Positions 8,549-16,500 of a DNA stretch of 18,771 bases are shown piece after piece. The translations under genes were made by a program, and so were the position numbers. The stretch is from JADHUC01 sp964617665 (GTDB lineage: Bacteria > Planctomycetota > Planctomycetia > Pirellulales > Pirellulaceae), in contig CAZUAH010000260.1 of assembly GCA_964617665.1 (NCBI GenBank), forward strand, positions 1 to 18,771, written 5' to 3'. Numbering within the stretch: position 1 is the first letter of the stretch; every line of letters starts with the position of its first letter. Under the pieces are notes generated by a model. That model was not told the origin of the DNA and searched no databases. It was given only the letters and a program-made list of their open reading frames with translations.

Positions 8549-11500
8549 CTAATCGCGTGCAGCTCTGAGACTCCTAACCTGGCCGTCAGCCGTGGCAACG
8601 GTGATGGAATCGCGGCCGGGGAGGATGTCGACGATCTCTGAATCCAACTCCGTGATCGCCTTGATCTTTCCATTGGAGTCGACGCTGACAAGTCGTCCTT
8701 TGCTCGTACCGACCACCACCAGACCGCCTTGCTTCTGCGGCACAGTCACCAAGGCGGAAACGGGGCCGCCGACATCCAGACGCCAACGCCGCCGTGCATC
8801 CGCGCCGAAGCAATACACGTTGTAGTTGAGCGAACCGGCCAAGATCTCATCAACGCCGTCGCCATCAAGGTCTCCGGTGGCTACATGCTTGACTTCGTCG
8901 CCTGTGTCATAGGCCATCCGCTGCTGGCCAACAGCATCGACGTAGTGAATTTTGCCATCCCCGCTGCCGAAGACGACGCCTCGCGTCCCGTCGCCATCGA
9001 ACCGGCCGGTGGCGATGTCGTAGCAGATGGGACCAAGCCGGTATTGCCAACTTCGAGTCCCTTCCGCGTTTAAGACGCTGGCCCAGTAATAGTGCGTGCC
9101 ACAGATTACCTCGGCTTTTCCGTCTCCGTCCAAATCGGCAACGGCTCCGGATCGAGAGGGATGAACGCTTTCGTAGTTCCACAGCTCGGTTCCGTCTGCA
9201 GTAAAGGCGTAGAACCGCCAGTTTTCGCCGCCGGCAATCACCTCGGGCGTTCCGTCGCCGTCGATGTCGCCCGTTCGGACGAGATTGACGCGGGGCGGTC
9301 TGCGGTAGTAGGACAGAGCGCGCCGCCAGAGTTCCTTGCCAGCCGCGTTCAGCACTTGAACGTGGTAATCGTGACGCGCGAGAATGATTTCATCTTTTCC
9401 ATTGCCGGTCAGATCATCGGCAACGACGTCGTTCAGTTGTGTGCCCGTTTGCACGCTCCACCGCGTGGAACCGTCTGTGTTCAGCGCGAAAAGGGTGCCG
9501 TCAGTCGTGGCGGCCAACGCGGTATCGATGTCGCCGGTTTCACCCAACGCCGCGTTGGCCAACCGCGTGAAACGCAACTCCGTCGCCTCCGACGGGGAGT
9601 CTTTGGGATCAGCAGACGTAGGTCGAACGCACCATTGGATCGGATGAGACGGCGCGTCGGCAGCCGCACTGATATTGGGGATCGGATCCTGCAAGCGGCC
9701 GCTGTGCAAAAAGTCAAGGGCTTCGGGAATGTCCAGGTCCACGTTGTCCGGTTCGGCGGAGCGGAACACATCGTCCGTGCCGGCGCGAGCGTGCTTTGCT
9801 CCGAGCAGCGAGGGACCGGCCTTTGATATGACCAGACACTCGGCATCGGTTTCAAACCGACCGTGTTTCGTCGGACAGGCATGGGGGCCACGTACCAAGC
9901 CAACCTCGCCTTTTGGTGTGCTGAGTTTGAAGCCATCGGCATCTGCCAGAGAACTAATCTTCCAGGGCTCGGCGACTCCGTCCGCCTTGCCATGCAACAC
10001 GCTGGCGACCAGATACTTTTCGCCTTTGGCGAGCTTGACCGTGGCCACCGCCTCCAGGGATCGCACGAAGGGATCGGCATGCGCGTAGCCGCCCCAGTTC
10101 GCTCCGAGTTCCGAGTCGTGATGCAGTTCAAGTACCGGCCCCGGTGATACCTGAATCCAGAGGCTTGGCCCTTTCTGCGTCAGCAACAGACCGTCGTCGC
10201 TCAGCGTCGATGCACCGACACCATGCCAAAGCGTTCGGAATTGATACTCGTCGTCGCTCAGCGCCGTCAGTTGATCGACCACGGCGAATGCTTGTTGTCG
10301 TTTGAGCCAGCAGACCGTACGGGTCCAGTCGACGCCGGCATAATTCGTCAGCTTTGTCTTGCTGTAGCCGAAAAGCGGCGATTCTCCCGCGCTCACAAGT
10401 TCCGTGTACGGTGGGATGGCGGCCGATTGTCCATCTCGGAACACCGTGACGGAATTGTGGAATTTTACGGGGGCTTTGTAGTAGTCGTTGTCCGCGAGCC
10501 AGATTCGGTCGAAGAGCGTCAAGCGAGGCAGGCTGTTGCCATCGAGGTGTTTATGGCCTCCGTTGCTGAGGCCGTCGAGCAGCAAGTAGGCAGCCTTCGG
10601 GTCCATGGCCTCGCGGAACGAGACCTTATCGAAGCAACGGTCCAGCGAAGGCCGCTCGCCGGCCGAGTGCGTGTGGTAGTATTGTGGTTCCAGCGGCCAG
10701 ACCTTCACGCCGTTGAACCGGTCCGATCGCGTGCCGGGTTCAAGCTGGTAGAAAGCGTGCGTTTCGGATGTCTTCTTGAGGGCTCGCTTCTGATTGGCTG
10801 CCCAGCGGGCCTCTGGCGAGCCAGTGGCGTAGCCAAACATGTCCAGGCAGATCATCTCGCTGTTCCAGCACTGCCACGAACCTGTATCACCGTAGGGCAC
10901 TTGGTAGCCGAGATTGTCCATGGTGCCGATGCAGTAGTCGACGATCCGAGCACCGTTGCCATTGTCAAATAGTGTCATGTCGGGGCGCGCCAAACAGTAT
11001 CGCATGAGGTGCCCGTTGGTGAGCCACTGGTAACCGTTGCAGTCTTCGTACGGCTTGAAGTAACCGGCTTGGCGTTGGAACATGGCGTCGGCGATTCCGA
11101 GCCAGAGTCTGCCCTCGACCACATCGTAATGCTGTGAGAAATACAATCCGGCGAACAACGCACCAAGCCCGGGGAACGTTTGGTGGTTGTGCGGCACACG
11201 CGTGCTGGTGGCCGCACCGGCACACTTGGGAATCACGGCCTCGGTTAGCCATCGTCCTATGTTTTTTGTCGTTCGCAGCCGATCGTCATCCGTCAGGATC
11301 GGGTCTTCCTCGATCACATCCCAGCCGGCCACGACCCGCGCGGAGGGAAAGTCGCTGTCGAACCCCCAAGGCCCGCCGTATTTCCGCGGATCGGCCACGG
11401 CACTTTCCGCGTACAAATCCCACAATGCGACGAACAGCTTCGCGTCGACGCTGTGTCCGGTCAGCATGTAACGTTCCGCCACGGAACGAAGGACTCCGGC

Positions 11501-12715
11501 GATGGACGTGTGCCGACCGCGATCGAGGGCTTCTTGCCCTTGTTTCAGCCCTTGCTCCAATCGCCCCGGCGCGGGGGCGTCGTCTGCCCAGCCATGCCGT
11601 TTCAAGAAGGACTCGCCGTAGTGTTTCTCAAACAGACGGGGCAGCACCAGTGAGCGTGATTTTGGCTGTTCGCCAATCGCCTTGGCCAGGACATCGGCCG
11701 CATGGACAAGCCCATCGTCGTCACTAGCACCGGCGACGATCACGTTCGCACCGTTGCCGAAGGGATCGCAAACCGTATGCACAAGCGAACCGCCGGCGCC
11801 TGGGCAGACGCTGTCGGCCGGTGTGAAATAGCGAGCGTAAAGCAACGACATCGCCGGGTTGTTGTTGATATTTCCGACGAGAATGGTCGCGCGGTCGAGG
11901 ACTCTGTCCGCTTCCGAGCCAGGACGAACGATGGGCGTAACGCCCGTGCGATCGGCGATCGCGGCTGCGATTTTCGAAGCCGCCTGCCGGTCCACCGCGG
12001 AATCCGCGTGGAGAATGTTCGCCACAGCTTTCCCGTCTTGAACGAGCACCGTATCCGTGCAGTGCGGGTGAGGTGCTGCGAGATCCTGGAATGAGCCCAG
12101 TTTTGCTCCGACCATGACGCTGCCAAGCAGAATGTCGATAGGCGTGTTGTCTTCTCTGGTGCCAATGATGAACTCGATTCGATCGACGGTTGTCGCCACT
12201 CGGTCCTCGACGACCTTGGGCTCCCAGTTCAACCCGCCCAACGAGAATCCTCGTTGCAGACAAACCTCACGCCGTTCTTCCGTGAGCACCGCATTCCACG
12301 AGTTGAAACTCCAGGCCGCCTTGCTCTGTCCTTTGTTGTAGGCACGAACGTAAAAGGCCGCCGTGGCGCCAGGATGGTTCGTGCGAACGTGGAAAACGAG
12401 CCGTTTCTTGCTGAGATCTACGGGCTCGGGCAAGGGAATCTTGACGCCGAAGTACTGACTGCCATCAGCAACAGTGCTAGTTGCACCAAAGTGCAAAGCG
12501 GTTTCGCCATCAATAGTGTCCCCTTCAACGGAAACGGTCTTCATAAACCGCGTGGAACCGCTACGACCGTACGACTCGGTGATGCCTTCCGTGTCGTCCA
12601 ACGGCAGGAGAACCGACAGACCCGGTTCGTGTGCTTCGGCCGCGGCGAATACCCATGTTCGCGCTGGAAGCATTGTGAGCGTCACCAGAAGAAGCAATCG
12701 GAGTGGACTATGCAT
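8549..12715 (-). CDS. Giant secreted heparinase II/III-like protein with FG-GAP propeller
   Basis: 1388 residues from the ATG at 12715 (AGAGG 4 bases upstream). The signal peptide is HSPLRLLLLVTLTMLPA with AAA cleavage. Regions in order: a jelly-roll CBM-like domain (about 31-207); an alpha/beta domain like those at the N-terminus of GH67/GH20 enzymes (about 220-350); an alpha/alpha toroid (about 385-680) with HNHQTFPGLGALFAG near 509; a heparinase II/III beta-sandwich (about 700-975) with GGHKHLDGNSL at 719-729 and a following FDRIWLADNDYY; and a C-terminal propeller (1050-1388) with five calcium-type FG-GAP blades such as GDIDGDGTPEV and GDLDGDGVDEI. The toroid-plus-sandwich core belongs to polysaccharide lyases of uronic-acid glycans. 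Activity here is inferred. Bacterial heparinase-type lyases are usually 600-800 aa, so about half of this protein is accessory. In-frame ATGs further upstream (12730-12880) lack a ribosome site. Confidence 0.85.
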   Translation of the reverse strand: MHSPLRLLLLVTLTMLPARTWVFAAAEAHEPGLSVLLPLDDTEGITESYGRSGSTRFMKTVSVEGDTIDGETALHFGATSTVADGSQYFGVKIPLPEPVDLSKKRLVFHVRTNHPGATAAFYVRAYNKGQSKAAWSFNSWNAVLTEERREVCLQRGFSLGGLNWEPKVVEDRVATTVDRIEFIIGTREDNTPIDILLGSVMVGAKLGSFQDLAAPHPHCTDTVLVQDGKAVANILHADSAVDRQAASKIAAAIADRTGVTPIVRPGSEADRVLDRATILVGNINNNPAMSLLYARYFTPADSVCPGAGGSLVHTVCDPFGNGANVIVAGASDDDGLVHAADVLAKAIGEQPKSRSLVLPRLFEKHYGESFLKRHGWADDAPAPGRLEQGLKQGQEALDRGRHTSIAGVLRSVAERYMLTGHSVDAKLFVALWDLYAESAVADPRKYGGPWGFDSDFPSARVVAGWDVIEEDPILTDDDRLRTTKNIGRWLTEAVIPKCAGAATSTRVPHNHQTFPGLGALFAGLYFSQHYDVVEGRLWLGIADAMFQRQAGYFKPYEDCNGYQWLTNGHLMRYCLARPDMTLFDNGNGARIVDYCIGTMDNLGYQVPYGDTGSWQCWNSEMICLDMFGYATGSPEARWAANQKRALKKTSETHAFYQLEPGTRSDRFNGVKVWPLEPQYYHTHSAGERPSLDRCFDKVSFREAMDPKAAYLLLDGLSNGGHKHLDGNSLPRLTLFDRIWLADNDYYKAPVKFHNSVTVFRDGQSAAIPPYTELVSAGESPLFGYSKTKLTNYAGVDWTRTVCWLKRQQAFAVVDQLTALSDDEYQFRTLWHGVGASTLSDDGLLLTQKGPSLWIQVSPGPVLELHHDSELGANWGGYAHADPFVRSLEAVATVKLAKGEKYLVASVLHGKADGVAEPWKISSLADADGFKLSTPKGEVGLVRGPHACPTKHGRFETDAECLVISKAGPSLLGAKHARAGTDDVFRSAEPDNVDLDIPEALDFLHSGRLQDPIPNISAAADAPSHPIQWCVRPTSADPKDSPSEATELRFTRLANAALGETGDIDTALAATTDGTLFALNTDGSTRWSVQTGTQLNDVVADDLTGNGKDEIILARHDYHVQVLNAAGKELWRRALSYYRRPPRVNLVRTGDIDGDGTPEVIAGGENWRFYAFTADGTELWNYESVHPSRSGAVADLDGDGKAEVICGTHYYWASVLNAEGTRSWQYRLGPICYDIATGRFDGDGTRGVVFGSGDGKIHYVDAVGQQRMAYDTGDEVKHVATGDLDGDGVDEILAGSLNYNVYCFGADARRRWRLDVGGPVSALVTVPQKQGGLVVVGTSKGRLVSVDSNGKIKAITELDSEIVDILPGRDSITVATADGQVRSLRAARD

Positions 12716-12719
12716 ATTT

Positions 12720-12724
12720 CCTCT
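12720..12724 (-). promoter_or_regulatory. Ribosome binding site AGAGG for the heparinase-like gene
   Basis: On the minus strand GAGAGGAAAT directly precedes the ATG at 12715. The in-frame ATG at 12730 has no purine-rich site. The chosen start begins exactly at a classical signal peptide. Confidence 0.55.
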
Positions 12725-12754
12725 CGACATTCTGAGTTGGCCAACGTCGCGTGG

Positions 12755-12776
12755 CACTGCTTGCTGCCAAGCAGTG
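12755..12776. promoter_or_regulatory. Perfect 9-bp stem-loop in the leader of the heparinase-like gene
   Basis: CACTGCTTG (12755-12763) and CAAGCAGTG (12768-12776) are exact inverted repeats around a 4-base loop, 40 bp upstream of the ATG at 12715. A 10-bp palindrome, GTTGGCCAAC, lies between them and the gene (12736-12745). No T-run follows on either strand, so a simple intrinsic terminator is unlikely. A protein-binding site, an mRNA leader structure or a dispersed repeat are open options. Confidence 0.5.
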
Positions 12777-13469
12777 TGCGTTGATGAGCCCATTAGACAT
12801 GGCAAGAACACGGCTAACAAGTTAACCACAAGAAGTCTTAACTCCCTGCCGTTTGCGAGTTCCATCGTCATTGTAAGCAAACGCAGCTGCGGCTAATCGA
12901 GGGCCTTTTTGTCTCGATTCTCACGAGGCTCGTGGTAAGGGTGACTATTGGGTGCGGGGGAAGACGCCGCGAACCGTCAAGGACTTGGTAGTGTGTCCGC
13001 AACAGGCGATGATAAATCGTCATGTTCTAGCGGCAGAAATGCCGTGACACGTTGCCCGGGGAAACAGAGTTGTGGTGGCTTCAGCCGGCTTCTCCGTCTC
13101 GGCCGTAGACGACGAGGGGCTGCTGGGCGTTTTGCGCTTAGGGCCAATTCCCGCAAGGGTTTACGTCGGTCCAGCACGCTTCACGAAACCTCTCCGTCTC
13201 GAAAAAAGGGTCCGAACGAAACCATCATGGTTCCTTTCGCACCCCAAGAATTCCGCTACCAAACTCTCCGACTCTCGAATTAACAAGGGCCGAAAAGTTA
13301 ACAACCCCGTTCGGTTCGGGGCCTAGTTGTCGGTTTCGAAATCTCGTCTAGGTTGACGGGTGAGTGGACAAGTTCTTCCGCTCGTTGTCTTGCAGATTTA
13401 TCGCCGCTTGATTTTCCTCGGGACCATTCGCTTGCAGGCCAACCCCGATTGACTAAACTCAGGTCGAGT

Positions 13470-13494
13470 CATGGCGATTCGAATCCCCGCCATG
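13470..13494 (+). promoter_or_regulatory. Stem-loop just upstream of the WD40 gene
   Basis: CATGGCG (13470-13476) pairs perfectly with CGCCATG (13488-13494). The loop contains the palindrome GATTCGAATC. It ends 25 bp before the ATG at 13520 and so could lie in the 5' leader or at the promoter. It resembles a tRNA T-arm in sequence, but the 5-bp/7-base geometry does not hold and no tRNA body precedes it. Confidence 0.35.
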
Positions 13495-13519
13495 CAGTTT
13501 TAGCAGCGGAGCCCGCCCT

Positions 13520-16500
13520 ATGTCGAAAATACAGATTCCTTGCCCCGGATGCTCGAGCCAGTACGCTGTTGACGAGTCCCACATGGGAAGGACGGCCCGT
13601 TGCAGGAAGTGCAATGCTAGGTTTGTCTTGAAGGAGCCCGTAGAGGAGCAGAGACGTCAAGGGCCAAAGGCGATTGAGCGCCAGGCAGACTCACTGAACG
13701 ACTATGGAGTATCCCAATGGGATAGGGGCAAGACGGCTGAAGCCGAAACGGCATTCAACAAGGTCCTCGAATTAGTTCCCCATCATCCACTAGCGATGTT
13801 CAATCGTGGGTTATTGCGATGGCGAGATTGTCGAAGCACGGATATTCGAATCTTGACACGGCTAAACGAGATCCGAAGTCTACGCCCCGACGACTGGAAA
13901 ACGGCATACGCAATCGGACTCGTGCATTTGGAGCGATTGGACGCGCGAAGTGCCGTGGAGAGTCTGGACGCGGCCCATCGTTTGGGCGGGAAGTTGGAGG
14001 CAAAGGCTGCTCTCGAGGAAGCCCGTCGGATTCTTCCCGATGCGCCCCGATGCGTGCGGACGTTCGAGGGGCACGCGTGTCAGTTGGACTCAGTGGCTTT
14101 CAGCCCCGACGGACTCTATTGCTTCTCAGGAGGTGACAAGGCGCCGAGACTTTGGGACGCTTCAACCGGTCAGTGCCTGCGGACCTTCGATGGGCATACA
14201 TTGTGGGCGCACTCCGTGGCCTATAGCCCTGACGGCCGCTATTGCCTTTCGGGAAGCCAGGACAAGACCATCCGACTTTGGGATGTGTCGACGGGGCAGT
14301 GCGTGTGGATGCAGGAGGGGAATAGCCGCGTGACGTCCGTGGCTTTCAGTCCCGATGGTCGCTTCTGCCTTTCGGGGAGTTCTGACGACACAATACGACT
14401 TTGGAACATCTCGACGGGGCAGTGCGTGCAGACGTTCGGTGGGGGTGACGGCAGCGTGTCCTGCGTAGCCTTCAGCCCTGACAGCCGCTCTTGCCTTTCC
14501 GGAGGTGACTCGACGCTGCGACTTTGGGATGTTTCCACAGGCCAGCGCGAGCAGACGTTTCGGGGCCATACCCCTTCGGTGACCTCCGTGGCCTTCAGCG
14601 CCGATGGCTGCTTCTGCCTTTCAGGAGGCGACACGACGCTGCGACTTTGGGACGTTTCCACAGGCCAGTGCAAGCTCACGTTCCACGGGCACACCGAATT
14701 AGTCCACTCAGTGGCGTTCAGTCCCGACGACCGCTTCTGCCTTTCGGGAAGCTCTGACGAGACGTTCCGACTTTGGGACGCCTCGACGGGGCGCTGCTTG
14801 CGGACGTTCGATGGGGATGCCGGCTGCGTGTTCTCCGTAGCCTTCAGCCCTGACGGCCGCTACTGTCTCTCGGGGAGCCAGGACGCGACCCTACGACTTT
14901 GGGACGTTTCTGCGTGCTGCGTTCAGCGTCACGGAGTCAACTCGGTTCGTTCGGAGGTCGGTGATCAAGGCGAAGCGGAACAAGTGGATCGTGATTTCTC
15001 ATTGCTGCTGAAAAAGACACGGCGGGCCCATTCCGAGGGGAATCACGCGGAAGCGTTGGAGAGCTTGGAGCAGGCACGGAATCTCCTCGGCAGGGATCTT
15101 GCGGAAGAGTTGCTGGATTGGAATCATCGCATTGGTAAGCACTGCGTGAAGAGGGGGGCATCGCGTGGCTGGAGGAAGTGGACTGCGAAGGGGTCAGGTG
15201 AATACGTAAGCTCCGTGGCCTTCAGTCCTGACTGCCGCGTATGCCTTTCGGGGAGTTGGGACGAGACAATACGACTTTGGGACATGGCGACGGGGCAGTG
15301 CAGAAGAGCATTTGAGGGGCACGGCCATGTAGTGAGTTGCGTAGCCATCAGCCCTGACGGCTGCTCCAGCCTATCAGGAAGTTGGGACAAGACAATACGA
15401 CTTTGGGACATGCTGACGGGACAGTGCGTGCGCGTGTTCAATGGACATGCTGAAGAAGTGCGCTTCGTGGCGTACAGTCCTGACGGGCGCTTCTGTCTCT
15501 CGGGAAGTGCGGACCACTCTCTCCGACTATGGGAAACTTCATCGGGACGGTGCGAGAAGACGTTCGCGGGACATGACTGGCCCGTGAACTCAGTGGCCTT
15601 CAGTCCTGACGGCCGCCTCTGTCTTTCGGGGAGCGATGATCAGACCCTAAGACTTTGGGATGCTTCGACGGGGCAGTGCATGCGGACGTTGAAGGGGCAT
15701 TCACAGGACGTGACCTCCGTAGCATTCAGCCCCGATGGTCGCCTCTGCCTTTCAGGAAGTTGGGACGAGACAATGCGACTTTGGGACATCTCGACGGGGC
15801 AGTGTGTGCAGACGTTCGGAGGGGATATCGAGCGAGTCGACTCCGTAGCCTTCAGCCCTGACGGCCGCTTCTGCCTCTCGGGTGGTGAGGACAAGAAGGT
15901 GCGGCTTTGGGACGTATCAACGGGTCGGTGTGAACGAACGATGCGAGACCATACTGCTCGTGTGACCTCAGTGGCCTTCAGCCCCGATGGCCGCTTCTGT
16001 CTCTCGGGGAGTGAAGACGCCACACTGCGACTTTGGCAATTTGACTGGAGACACGAATTTCCCGGCTGGGTGGATTGGAATTGCGGCGCGCAAGCACACT
16101 TGGAGAATTTTCTAACGCTTCGCAGGCATCGCGGCGAACAGCCCCAATGGGACGAGGACGAATTCCGGACACTATTGCTCGATCTGCAATACCGCGGCTA
16201 CGGCTGGATAGATGTCGAAGGCGTTCGCCGGAAGCTAGAAGAAATGCGAGCCAACTGGCAAGGTCCGCCCGCTTTGTCGGTGGCTCGGGACGAAACCACT
16301 CCTCCTGTCGATTCACATGCAAAGACAGGTGCTGAGTGTTTCCGGAAGGAGTTGTCAGGCCATGTCGCTGAAGTCAGGGCAGTAGGGGCATCCGCCGATG
16401 GATCGGTCATAGTGACAGGATCTCTTGACGGGACTGTTCGATTCTGGAATCCCGCGACAGGCGAGCAAGTGCACCAGATCGACGTTGGCTCAGACGTTGG

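Larger units (their letters stand above)
12716..13519. other. Divergent intergenic region, 804 bp, no convincing gene
   Basis: It lies between the heparinase-like gene (leftward) and the WD40 gene (rightward) and so should hold both promoters; I could not place a convincing -35/-10 pair. Short ORFs here (for example 12977-13177 minus) have no recognisable protein character. Seen structures: a palindrome at 12736-12745; the stem-loop at 12755-12776; AATCGAG/CTCGATT (12895-12901 and 12913-12919, with a TTTTT loop); CCCCG/CGGGG with a 7-base loop (13305-13321), flanked by ACAA...TTGT; and CATGGCG/CGCCATG (13470-13494). Two copies of TTAACAA start at 13280 and 13298, 18 bp apart. Confidence 0.6.

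Noticed and set aside
12810..12822. 13-mer acggctaacaagt shared with 18474-18486
   Set aside because: A few shared 13-mers are expected by chance in 18.8 kb; flanks do not extend the match.
12977..13177. 66-residue minus-strand ORF in the divergent gap
   Set aside because: Arg/Pro/Leu-rich without motif, no ribosome site, no continuity with neighbours.
13461..13500. tRNA-like T-arm (TTCGAATC) before the WD40 gene
   Set aside because: The stem is 7 bp with an 11-base loop rather than 5 bp with 7, and no acceptor, D-arm or anticodon arm can be built upstream.
14063..16039. Tandem ~126-bp repeats as a CRISPR array or satellite
   Set aside because: The units are in frame and encode WD40 blades; there are no unique spacers.
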